Origin: a bacterium
GTDB lineage: Bacteria; CSSED10-310; JAFGSJ01
DNA: 38,182 bases
NCBI GenBank assembly: GCA_016934675.1
Contig: JAFGSJ010000058.1
Span: 1 to 38,182, forward strand
Direction: 5' to 3'
Shown here: piece by piece, positions 19,775 through 27,621 of the stretch
Layout: every line of letters begins with the position of its first letter
How positions within the stretch are numbered: the stretch's first letter is position 1
Notes under the pieces: model-generated
Databases searched by the model: none
What the model saw: only the letters and a program-made list of their open reading frames with translations
What the model was told of the DNA's origin: nothing
Position numbers and translations under genes: made by a program

Positions 19775-19804
19775 TTGACAGGTAATGTGTTGAAATGCTA
19801 CTAA
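19775..19804 (+). promoter_or_regulatory. sigma70-type promoter of the membrane operon, apparently leaderless
   Basis: Consensus TTGACA at 19775-19780 is followed after 18 nt by TACTAA at 19799-19804. Initiation six to seven nt after the -10 would fall at 19810-19811, the A of the ATG of the first gene. There is no clear Shine-Dalgarno before that ATG, which agrees with a leaderless mRNA. Confidence 0.5.
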
Positions 19805-19810
19805 ACTGGA

Positions 19811-21193
19811 ATGCATATGAAACAGACAATCATTCAGTCAGCGAACCAACGCCCGTATAATCGTGGCGTGTTCTTTTTTTGTGGGGGCTTGCTGGTTGTT
19901 CTTTTTATAATGTTCGGTCTGATCCATAATGCTCAGAGCGATCAGGTCCCCGTCCTGTCCGCTAGTCCCGAGGTCGAGCAGGTATCCACGGAAATAGCGG
20001 GACCAGATCTGATCGATGTCGTGGACCAGGGCAAGGTCCAGCAAACTGGTTCGGTCCTCGCCCCACCGCTCGGGCTCAAAGCGTATGACAAGCCTTATGA
20101 TTCCGGCAATCGGATTGTCCTCGAGTGGCAGGTCTCGCCGGATGAAAAGCTGGACAAAATCATTGGTTATGATGTCTATCGGGCTGATGGGGACAGGAGT
20201 GAAGCATATCAAAAGCTCACAGCCAAACCGCTGGCTCTGAAGACCGTAACATATGAGGACAGGCGTGAGAACGTCATCGGCGGTCACCGGGTCGATAATG
20301 AGCAACCTTATCATTATAAGGTCGCCGCTTTGGGCCATAATGGTGAACTGGCTTATACGGATGTGGCCATAGCCCAGGCCCAAGTAACTATTTTCAATGA
20401 ACGTAAAATGAATACTTTGATCGTCGTGCTTTTTTATATTGCGGTCTTGATCTACTCAATTCGGGCAGCCAAAAGTGGTCGAAGAACATATATTCGACGA
20501 TTGGCCGGGATCGACGCCATCGAGGAAGCGGTGGGTCGGGCCACGGAAATGGGGAAACCCGTCATGTATCTGTGTGGTATGTCCGATCTGTCCGATGTGT
20601 CGACCATCGCTGCAATCAATATTCTGGGGGGGGTCGCCCGAAAGGTGGCCAATTATCAGTCGCGTTTGCTGCTGCCCTGTCGCGATCCCATGGTCATGAC
20701 CGTCGCTCAGGAGGTAGTCAAGGAAGCCTATCTGGCCGAAGGAAGACCCGATGCCTATCGAGAGGATGATATCTTCTACACGACCTACGATCAATTCCCC
20801 TATGTCGCTTCCGTCGACGGGATTATGCTCCGCGAGAAACCGGCGACCAATCTGTATATGGGTTATTATTATGCTGAGTCCCTGATTCTGGCTGAGACAG
20901 GCTCGGCCACAGGCGCGATCCAGATCGCCGGCACGGATGCGGTCACGCAGTTGCCTTTTTTTGTGACCGCCTGTGACTATACCTTATTGGGCGAAGAATT
21001 GTATGCAGCCAGTGCATATATGTCAAAAAATCCCTTGTTGATCGGCAGTTTAAAGGGGCAGGATTATATGAAATTCACCCTGGGTGTGATCATACTGATC
21101 GGTATTGTCCTGGCTACATTGCTGAGTTTTTATCCACAATTGACCTTTTTACAGACGATTATTGATAGTATCAAACCTTTACCCTCGGGATAA
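19811..21193 (+). CDS. DUF6754-type membrane protein with fibronectin-III-like domain
   Basis: Protein of 460 residues; an in-frame ATG six nt later is an alternative start. Order: a membrane helix at about 22-42, a linker, an FN3-like domain (about 85-195, with RIVLEWQVSPD, IGYDVYRADG and PYHYKVAAL), a second helix (about 205-220), then a large conserved domain. The last shows IDAIEEAVGRATEMGKPVMY, LLPCRDPMVMTVAQEVVKEAYL, ESLILAETGSATGAIQIAGT and FFVTACDYTLLGEELYAASAY, which I recognise as DUF6754, a family of unknown function. A third helix closes the protein near 420-440. It heads a four-gene operon; the next start is eight nt after its stop. No catalytic signature is evident. Confidence 0.75.
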   Translation: MHMKQTIIQSANQRPYNRGVFFFCGGLLVVLFIMFGLIHNAQSDQVPVLSASPEVEQVSTEIAGPDLIDVVDQGKVQQTGSVLAPPLGLKAYDKPYDSGNRIVLEWQVSPDEKLDKIIGYDVYRADGDRSEAYQKLTAKPLALKTVTYEDRRENVIGGHRVDNEQPYHYKVAALGHNGELAYTDVAIAQAQVTIFNERKMNTLIVVLFYIAVLIYSIRAAKSGRRTYIRRLAGIDAIEEAVGRATEMGKPVMYLCGMSDLSDVSTIAAINILGGVARKVANYQSRLLLPCRDPMVMTVAQEVVKEAYLAEGRPDAYREDDIFYTTYDQFPYVASVDGIMLREKPATNLYMGYYYAESLILAETGSATGAIQIAGTDAVTQLPFFVTACDYTLLGEELYAASAYMSKNPLLIGSLKGQDYMKFTLGVIILIGIVLATLLSFYPQLTFLQTIIDSIKPLPSG

Positions 21194-21201
21194 GTATTAC
21201 T

Positions 21202-21825
21202 ATGCGGAACCAGATTGCTCTCTTTCTTTGTTTCATATTCGGTGTTTTCGCTATCCTGGCCTATTATTTTCCGGTTCTGGATGAATTGAACAAGGACTAT
21301 GTTATCAATTGGACCTTGATCATTTTTGGCTTTTCCATGGCCCTGGGTATTATCAGTTTGCTCAGGAGCCATTTCACCAAGATCAATCGACGGAGCAAAG
21401 GTTATCAATACAATATTGTGTGTTTGGTTGGCTTTGCGACCATGATTTTTTTCGGTTTTGTCTATGGTATCTCCGAAGACAGTTTTTTTCAGTATCTTTT
21501 TTTTACGGTGCAGGTCCCGGTCCAGGCGACCATGTTTTCACTCCTGGCTTTTTTTATCGGTTCCGCCGCTTTCCGGGCATTTCGAGCCAGAACACTCGAA
21601 GCAACCCTGTTGTTGGTAGCGGCGATAATCGTTATGCTCGGTCAGGTCCCTCTGGCGGCCCAGAATATTCCCTTCATCACCGAATTAAAGGATTGGATAC
21701 TGAATGTGCCCAATACAGCCGCGAAACGCAGTATCATCATCGGCGTTGGTTTGGGCGTTATCTCGACGGCCTTGAAAATCATTCTGGGCATTGAACGGAC
21801 CTATTTGGGCGGATCAGGGGATTAA
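21202..21825 (+). CDS. hypothetical six-helix membrane protein of the DUF6754 operon
   Basis: Protein of 207 residues with about six hydrophobic helices (near 5-25, 32-52, 70-86, 92-120, 130-148 and 170-190) and short basic loops. GGGATAAG provides a modest RBS within the 8-nt gap after the preceding gene. The next gene starts three nt after its stop. No family motif is recognised. It is probably a structural partner in a membrane complex with the other three products. Confidence 0.75.
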   Translation: MRNQIALFLCFIFGVFAILAYYFPVLDELNKDYVINWTLIIFGFSMALGIISLLRSHFTKINRRSKGYQYNIVCLVGFATMIFFGFVYGISEDSFFQYLFFTVQVPVQATMFSLLAFFIGSAAFRAFRARTLEATLLLVAAIIVMLGQVPLAAQNIPFITELKDWILNVPNTAAKRSIIIGVGLGVISTALKIILGIERTYLGGSGD

Positions 21826-21828
21826 GCG

Positions 21829-22665
21829 ATGAATGTGACCGAACTGCTTGAAAGATTTGGGACAATCGATCGCCGCTGGATTTTTCTGGCGATTTTCATC
21901 GCGACCATAGTGCCCTTCTTCTTCCCACTCGGGCTTGAGGTCGATGAAACGGCAGAAGTCAGAATTATTTATGATTTTATCGAAGGATTGGATACAGACA
22001 GCAAACCGATCCTGATTTCATTTGATTACGACCCTCAGATTGCCGCCGAATGTCATCCCATGGCCCTGGCCTTATTACGGCATTTATTCGCCAAGAACAT
22101 CAAGGTGATTGCGATCGCGCTGCATCAAGCCGCGCCGGCTTTAGCCCTGGACGCTCTCCAGACAGTCGCGCAGGAGTATCAAAAGCATTATGGTCAGGAC
22201 TATGCTTTCATGGGTTATGGGGCTGGTTTTGCCTATATGATGGCGAAAATGGGCGAAAGTTTCCCGGAAAGTTTCCCGGTCGATTATTACGGTACGCCCA
22301 TTCAGGATATACCGTTGGCTTCAAAAATCCATAATTACGACTCGGTCTCAATGGTGATCACTTTATGTGGTAGTCGGGCTTATGAGTATTACATCACCTT
22401 TGCCCAGGCCAAATTCGGGGTCCGAGTGGCAGCAGGTATGACTGCGGTTATGGCCTCCGACGCCTACCCCTTCCTGCAATCAGGTCAATTATCCGGTCTG
22501 ATTGGCGGTTTGAAAGGCGCAGCAGAATATGAACAGTTGATTAATCATCGTGATCGAGCCTTCATCGGGATGGATGCCCAATCGATCACTCATATTTTGA
22601 TAGTATGTTTTATCGTTCTCGGTAACATTTCTTTTTTTCTATCGAAACGGAAAAGAAAGGAGTAG
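21829..22665 (+). CDS. hypothetical bitopic membrane protein of the DUF6754 operon
   Basis: Protein of 278 residues. An N-terminal helix (about 18-36) and a C-terminal helix (about 251-269, followed by the basic tail SKRKRKE) frame a soluble domain of about 210 residues. That domain is alpha/beta-like, with strands such as KPILISFDYDP, IKVIAIAL, VSMVITLCGSRAYEYYITFA and a glycine-rich GQLSGLIGGLKGAAEYEQL segment. The positive tail suggests the C-terminus is cytoplasmic and the domain lies outside. It is very closely spaced with both neighbours. No enzyme motif is recognised. Confidence 0.75.
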   Translation: MNVTELLERFGTIDRRWIFLAIFIATIVPFFFPLGLEVDETAEVRIIYDFIEGLDTDSKPILISFDYDPQIAAECHPMALALLRHLFAKNIKVIAIALHQAAPALALDALQTVAQEYQKHYGQDYAFMGYGAGFAYMMAKMGESFPESFPVDYYGTPIQDIPLASKIHNYDSVSMVITLCGSRAYEYYITFAQAKFGVRVAAGMTAVMASDAYPFLQSGQLSGLIGGLKGAAEYEQLINHRDRAFIGMDAQSITHILIVCFIVLGNISFFLSKRKRKE

Positions 22666-22673
22666 CATTCTCA

Positions 22674-23339
22674 ATGGCAGCTTGGTCAGCTTCAATGCAA
22701 CTCGCATCGGTTTGGATTGCCGCATTGTTGACCCTATGCATTTTTTCGTTTCTGTATAAGGACAATCCCTTTTACAAGTTTGCCGAGTATTTGGTCGTTG
22801 GGGTTTCAGCAGGTTATTACACGGTAATTTTTTACTTTAATTACATCAAACCGAACCTGGTCGATCATTTACTTGATGCAACCTATCCCAATAGATGGTT
22901 ACTGATCGTTCCGACAATTCTGGGCTTCATGTTACTGGCCCGTATTATTCCGAAATATGCCTGGATCAGTCGTTTTTCTTTGGCGATTTATTTGGGGGCC
23001 GGGGCCGGTTTGGCCATTCCGAGAGACATGGACGGTTTGATCATGCAACAGGTCCATACTACGATCGTCAGTCTCTATCCGTTGACCGAAACGGGTGCAT
23101 TCGATCTCAGCCTGTTCTTTCAGAATGTGCTGTTGGCGATCGGCGTCATCACTACATTGATCTATTTCTTCTTTTCCATGGAGCACAAAGGCGCCATTGG
23201 CAAATCAGCCCGAGTCGGGATTGTATTCATTATGATCAGTTTCGGGGCTACCTTCGGTTATACTGTCATGGGACGTATCTCGCTTCTGATCGGGCGAGTG
23301 ACCTTTCTGCTTAAGGATTGGTTGCATTTGATCGATTAA
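22674..23339 (+). CDS. hypothetical six-helix membrane protein, last gene of the DUF6754 operon
   Basis: Protein of 221 residues with about six membrane helices: near 7-25, 35-58, 72-90, 98-113, 142-163 and 176-205. GGAG at 22660-22663 serves as RBS across the 8-nt junction. No sequence family is recognised. It completes a set of two six-helix proteins and two anchored-domain proteins. The 144-nt gap that follows ends the operon or separates the peptidase gene. Confidence 0.75.
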   Translation: MAAWSASMQLASVWIAALLTLCIFSFLYKDNPFYKFAEYLVVGVSAGYYTVIFYFNYIKPNLVDHLLDATYPNRWLLIVPTILGFMLLARIIPKYAWISRFSLAIYLGAGAGLAIPRDMDGLIMQQVHTTIVSLYPLTETGAFDLSLFFQNVLLAIGVITTLIYFFFSMEHKGAIGKSARVGIVFIMISFGATFGYTVMGRISLLIGRVTFLLKDWLHLID

Positions 23340-23483
23340 TCCTGTTGGACTACGAGGACATTATGGTCCCGGGAAGATACCGATACAGCGAATATTTGCC
23401 CAATGCCGTTACAATCCGACTGATAGACCAACTCTATTTTCCAGGACATCCGGTTTTCAGCCCTTTTTGAAGGAGGAGGCGTC

Positions 23484-24428
23484 ATGTTCCAGACTGTTTT
23501 GCTTTACAGTTCGCATAGCTGCAGCCGCGAAATTCATGAAGACCTGATTGTGCAGCGGGCTTTGAACGGTTGGCGCAATAAAACCATTCTTTTTCTGCCC
23601 ATGTCGGAACAACCACTTGCTGACGGAAATGAATATACCTCACAACATTTCGGCTACAGTAAATTCGACTGGTTTTTCGACCAGTACAAGCATTATGGTC
23701 TGAATGTTATTCCTTTTTACTATTCGAGTCATCTGCGTGATGAAGATGTGACCATTCTGGTGGAATTGTTGCGCTCGGCCGAGGTCACGCTTCTCGGAGG
23801 TGGTGCTATTCAATGGGGCATGAAACGATATCGGGCGATCGGCCAGAAATTCTTTCATGATCCGGACCTGATTCGGAATCTGTTGCATGAGCGACAACTG
23901 AACGGTTTGTACACCGCAGGTTTCAGCGCTGGTGCCGAACAATTGGGCGAATATCTGTTTGATTCGGCTGCGGCTAACATGGACAATCCTTTCGGTTTTG
24001 GCCTGGCCCATAAAATAGTAGTATCAACGCATTACCAAGCTGAGCGTCTGGGCGATATGGTCTATGCCGCCCATCAGTTTCATGACTGTCTCGTGTTCGG
24101 ATTGCCCAATGATTCGGCCTTGGTCGTATCGCAGGGATGGCTGAAATCCGGTCGTTTGGCCCAAATCATCCATTTTGTCCTCGATAAAACCTGGGACAAT
24201 CCTCGCGATCAGTACCATATCAAAACACGTCAAGGTGCCCGGATCGAGCATTATTACAGTGACGGTCGTCACTGGGCTTTCAACCACGATGATCTGCTCG
24301 TTCGGATTTGCGATACCCAGACCGGTGCTCAGGATGGCTGGCTCGTCATCGGCGGACACTATATCAATTATTGGAGCCAGAGTCAGTCAGAATTCGGCTC
24401 GATCGAGCAAATCCTGCAAGCCTATTAG
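23484..24428 (+). CDS. peptidase S51 / cyanophycinase-like protein
   Basis: Protein of 314 residues with the glutamine-amidotransferase-like fold of S51 peptidases (dipeptidase E, cyanophycinase). Visible hallmarks are LLGGGAIQWGMKRY (the family's GGGN block, with Asn replaced by Ala), the nucleophile elbow TAGFSAGAEQLGEY with Ser148, a His near the THYQAERLGDM block, and FGLPNDSALVV, which matches GIDExTAL with Asp/Glu changed. The last two differences make peptidase activity uncertain; it may act on another substrate or only bind. AAGGAGGAGG five nt before the ATG is a very strong RBS. It has no signal peptide, so it should be cytoplasmic. Confidence 0.75.
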   Translation: MFQTVLLYSSHSCSREIHEDLIVQRALNGWRNKTILFLPMSEQPLADGNEYTSQHFGYSKFDWFFDQYKHYGLNVIPFYYSSHLRDEDVTILVELLRSAEVTLLGGGAIQWGMKRYRAIGQKFFHDPDLIRNLLHERQLNGLYTAGFSAGAEQLGEYLFDSAAANMDNPFGFGLAHKIVVSTHYQAERLGDMVYAAHQFHDCLVFGLPNDSALVVSQGWLKSGRLAQIIHFVLDKTWDNPRDQYHIKTRQGARIEHYYSDGRHWAFNHDDLLVRICDTQTGAQDGWLVIGGHYINYWSQSQSEFGSIEQILQAY

Positions 24429-24489
24429 TCCTCAAGCACATAGTTATTCTTAACCAAGAGCAAAAAGCTTTTAAATATGATAGGTTGAT

Positions 24490-25917
24490 ATGAAAGTTTT
24501 TCTGACCCGGACCATGAATAAAACGCCCATGCTGATTCCGAACCTGGGCTTGGGCTATCTGGCCACGGCCCTGATCAGGGCCGGGCATGAGGTCACCGTT
24601 CTTGATTGTATTCTTGAAGGGGTCGATGCGCGTGCCTTTGCCGAGAGACTGGCAAACCAGAGTTACGATTTGATCGGGTTCCAGGTCTATACCTTCGATG
24701 TCCGCTATCTATCGGCCTATCTCGAGGCCTCCCGTCGGGTGGCGCCCCGCGCGGTCCTGGTCGCGGGTGGTCCGCACCCCACCGCTGCTCCCGAGGAGAT
24801 GCTGACCGAATTTCCCCAGCTCGAGGCGGTTTTTTGCGGTGAAGCGGAACCGGGTCTGCCTCTTTTGTGCGAACGATTGGCCGAATTGGGGGCGGCGGGG
24901 GCACCTCAGTTTCCCTCATGGTCTCAGGCAGGTCATTTCGAGGCTGTGCCCGGTCTGGTCGTACGTGATGGTGGGGGGGACTTTATCAGAAATCAGAGGC
25001 GATTTGTCGAGGACCTCGACGCCACCGGATTCCCCGCTTGGGACAAGCTGAAACCGCTGGCATATCCGCCCGCACCGCAAGGCACCTTTACCCGGCGATT
25101 GCCCGTTGCGCCCATTATCGTGACCCGCGGTTGCCCGTTCGATTGTACCTTCTGTGCCGGCCATCTGATCGCTGGGAAAAAATTGCGCTCGCGCTCAGCC
25201 CGGAACGTGGTGGATGAGATCGAATTCCTCGTACGTGAATATGGGATTCAGGAAATCCATATCGAGGACGATAATTTTTCATTGAACCGGAAGATGGTCA
25301 GTTCTTTCTGTCAGGAATTGTTAGCTCGAGAGATTGATGTGAGCTGGTCCTGTCCGAACGGGTTGCGGCTCGACTCGCTCGATCAGGAACTGGTCGGGTT
25401 AATGGCCCGGGCTGGCTGTTATTCGATCGCCCTGGGGATCGAGTCCGGGTCGCAACGTATCCTGGATCTGATGAAGAAGCGTTTGAAAGTAACCGAAGTT
25501 ACAGACAAGATCAACATGATCCGGCGCAGTTCCGATATCAGTATTACCGGTTTTTTCATGATCGGTTATCCCGGAGAGACCGAGGCTGAAATTCGAGAAA
25601 CCATCCGTCTATCTCGGACCCTGGATTTGGATAAGGTCAATTTTGGGGCGTTCATGCCTCTGCCCGGTTCGACGGCTTTCAATGAACTCAAGAAACAGGG
25701 ACGACTGCACGATCTCGATTATACCCGGATCACCGAATATCGTGCCGCAGTCTCCTTTGCCGGTCTTTCGGCCCGTCGCTTGAGAATGTACCTGCAATGG
25801 TCCTTTATCAGGTTTTATATGCGACCTCATATTATTGTGCGGTTTTTACGACAGATCAAATCCTGGTACCAGGTCCGCATTTTGGGTCAGCGATTGCTCG
25901 AGGTATTTTGGCGATGA
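24490..25917 (+). CDS. cobalamin-binding-domain radical SAM protein
   Basis: Protein of 475 residues. The N-terminal B12-binding-like Rossmann domain (1-150) includes PNLGLGYLATALIRAGHEVTVLD and AVLVAGGPHPTAAPEEML, but no DxHxxG, so the cobalamin is probably bound base-on or not by His. The radical SAM cluster motif is Cys215-x3-Cys219-x2-Cys222 in RGCPFDCTFCAG. GIEIHIEDDNF-like and GIESGSQRILDLMKK segments and GFFMIGYPGETEAEI complete the TIM barrel. Such enzymes methylate or rearrange unactivated carbons in lipids, cofactors or natural products. Its TGA stop overlaps the next start as ATGA, so the two radical SAM proteins are coupled and probably act in one pathway. The product is unknown. 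Confidence 0.88.
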   Translation: MKVFLTRTMNKTPMLIPNLGLGYLATALIRAGHEVTVLDCILEGVDARAFAERLANQSYDLIGFQVYTFDVRYLSAYLEASRRVAPRAVLVAGGPHPTAAPEEMLTEFPQLEAVFCGEAEPGLPLLCERLAELGAAGAPQFPSWSQAGHFEAVPGLVVRDGGGDFIRNQRRFVEDLDATGFPAWDKLKPLAYPPAPQGTFTRRLPVAPIIVTRGCPFDCTFCAGHLIAGKKLRSRSARNVVDEIEFLVREYGIQEIHIEDDNFSLNRKMVSSFCQELLAREIDVSWSCPNGLRLDSLDQELVGLMARAGCYSIALGIESGSQRILDLMKKRLKVTEVTDKINMIRRSSDISITGFFMIGYPGETEAEIRETIRLSRTLDLDKVNFGAFMPLPGSTAFNELKKQGRLHDLDYTRITEYRAAVSFAGLSARRLRMYLQWSFIRFYMRPHIIVRFLRQIKSWYQVRILGQRLLEVFWR

Positions 25918-26993
25918 GTTACGCACAACTTGCGCGCGGTCTTGTCCGCACGAAACTACATCAAGCTCCCTTTTCAGCGAATTTCAAAATCACGGAGCGG
26001 TGCAATTTACGTTGTCCCACTTGCGGTATCTGGCGAAGGGCCAGTAAATCGCGAGAATTGACTCTGGCTGAGTTAAGCCAGGTTATGCCCAGATTGCGAC
26101 AACTTGGCCTGTCACGTCTGGTCTTGACCGGTGGTGAGCCCACGGTCCGTAAGGATATTGTCGAGATTGTCGGTCTGGCTGTGGACCAAGGGCTCTCGAC
26201 TACTGTGCTGACCAATGGGCTCCTGCTCAAAGATGATCTGGTCAAAGACCTGTTCGAAGCCGGTCTCGACCATATCGGCATCTCACTCGACTTTCTGACA
26301 CCGGACAAGCAGGACCATTTCTATTCTTTGCCGGGGGCCTGGCACCGGATCGATACGACCCTTAAACGGGCATTGAAATATAACAAGAGAGGTATTGTCT
26401 ATATCATGACCACGCTCATGCCCGAGAATATCACCGAGATTCTGGACCTTTTTTGCCATGCCGAGGCTTTGGGTGCACACTTTGTGATCAATCCGGTCAT
26501 GGGCTCGGCACCGCATGAACCGAACCGTGTTTTTTCAGGTCATACCGAACAGCCCAATTTTTCAAACGAGCAGCTTGATGCGATCGAACAGGTATACCGG
26601 GTCCTGATCGAGTATAAAAAGGCAGGACGCCCTATCATGATCTCCGAACTGTTCCTGCGTAATACCCTGACCTGGTTGAGAACCCATGATCTCCGTTGGC
26701 ACTGTCATGCTGGCAGGTATTATTTCAATATATTCTCTGATGGTGGTGTGGCTGTCTGTAACGAATACCCTTCCCTTCTCTCGGTCCGTGATCCTGAATT
26801 CGTCAACCAATTCCGTTCCGAACACTTTCAAGCCCAAGCAGCCCGGATCAGGGCGGCGTGTTCGGGCTGTAACTTCAGTTGTTGGCGGGAGTTATCCACG
26901 CTGCTGACCGATTGGAGGAGCCTGGGGAAACAGGCTATCTCTTATGGTCGCCAACTTTTCCTATCGCCCCCCAAACGTGTCTTTCGATCCTGA
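25914..26993 (+). CDS. radical SAM protein with SPASM-like C-terminal cluster
   Basis: Protein of 359 residues starting at ATG 25914, which overlaps the upstream stop by four nt (ATGA); the longer frame upstream is a shadow. The SAM-cluster motif is Cys30-x3-Cys34-x2-Cys37 in ERCNLRCPTCGIW. RLVLTGGEPTVRKDIVEIV is the GGEP motif. The C-terminus has further Cys: WHCHAGRYY, VAVCNEYPS and ACSGCNFSCWREL. These resemble a SPASM or twitch auxiliary cluster site. Such enzymes modify peptides, lipids or cofactors. No short precursor peptide gene is seen beside it, so a RiPP role is unsupported. Translational coupling to the B12-type radical SAM enzyme indicates shared function. Confidence 0.88.
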   Translation: MSYAQLARGLVRTKLHQAPFSANFKITERCNLRCPTCGIWRRASKSRELTLAELSQVMPRLRQLGLSRLVLTGGEPTVRKDIVEIVGLAVDQGLSTTVLTNGLLLKDDLVKDLFEAGLDHIGISLDFLTPDKQDHFYSLPGAWHRIDTTLKRALKYNKRGIVYIMTTLMPENITEILDLFCHAEALGAHFVINPVMGSAPHEPNRVFSGHTEQPNFSNEQLDAIEQVYRVLIEYKKAGRPIMISELFLRNTLTWLRTHDLRWHCHAGRYYFNIFSDGGVAVCNEYPSLLSVRDPEFVNQFRSEHFQAQAARIRAACSGCNFSCWRELSTLLTDWRSLGKQAISYGRQLFLSPPKRVFRS

Positions 26994-27066
26994 AAAAGAG
27001 GAACCAATCCGGGTCCGGCCCTGTGTAAACAATACAATATATGATCCAGAAAGGAAGGACACGATC

Positions 27067-27615
27067 ATGATCAGACTCAAACACGAAAAACCCGGGACCT
27101 GGTTTGTTAAAGCACGTGCATTCACCGGTGAGCTGTTCGTCACTGCACTCATTTTCCTTGTGGTCATCACCTTCGTCATGCAGTCATATGCGGTCGAGGG
27201 CAGTTCCATGCAACCGACACTCGAATCCGGAGATCGTCTTATTGCTGAGAAGGTTTCCTATCGTTTCGGCTCGATCGATCAGGGCGATATCGTCGTCCTC
27301 TATTATCCGGCCGATCCCTCGAAGACATTCATTAAACGGGTTATCGCCCGTCCGGGTGATACGATTGCATTCAAGGAGGGGACCCCGGTCGTGAACGGGG
27401 CTACCCTGAGTGAGGCTTTTGTATCCCCGCTCTTTCGCAGCCATGAATCGAGGCGGTCCATGGTCGTTCCCCCGGGTTATTACTTCGTTATGGGCGACCA
27501 CCGCAATGTGAGCTACGACAGCAGGCATTTTGGCTTCGTCCCGGAGAAATATATCCTGGCCCGGGCCGTGGTCCGGTTTTGGCCACTCAATAAAATCGGC
27601 CTGATCGGCTGGTAA
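27067..27615 (+). CDS. lepB: signal peptidase I
   Basis: Protein of 182 residues starting MIRLKHEKPG at 27067. This start is chosen because AGGAAGGA lies about nine nt upstream and the membrane helix (about 20-40) then falls at the N-terminus; a longer frame overlaps the radical SAM gene. S26 peptidase boxes are present: GSSMQPTLESGD with nucleophile Ser47, FIKRVIARPGDTI with general-base Lys90, and MGDHRNVSYDSRHFGFV. It cleaves signal peptides at the outer face of the inner membrane. It lies 73 nt after the radical SAM gene. Its stop is only six nt from that of the convergent receptor gene. Confidence 0.93.
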   Translation: MIRLKHEKPGTWFVKARAFTGELFVTALIFLVVITFVMQSYAVEGSSMQPTLESGDRLIAEKVSYRFGSIDQGDIVVLYYPADPSKTFIKRVIARPGDTIAFKEGTPVVNGATLSEAFVSPLFRSHESRRSMVVPPGYYFVMGDHRNVSYDSRHFGFVPEKYILARAVVRFWPLNKIGLIGW

Positions 27616-27621
27616 CGGGTA

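Larger units (their letters stand above)
19371..19810. other. 440-nt divergent intergenic region
   Basis: Separates the minus-strand oxidoreductase from the plus-strand membrane operon. It holds the inverted-repeat element (19581-19723) and a near-consensus promoter (19775-19804). I see no convincing gene in it; the open frame at 19552-19737 is a by-product of the repeat. Confidence 0.7.

Noticed and set aside
24490-27615. RiPP biosynthesis cluster
   Set aside because: Two radical SAM enzymes and a peptidase are close together, but no short precursor peptide, RRE domain or dedicated transporter is visible.
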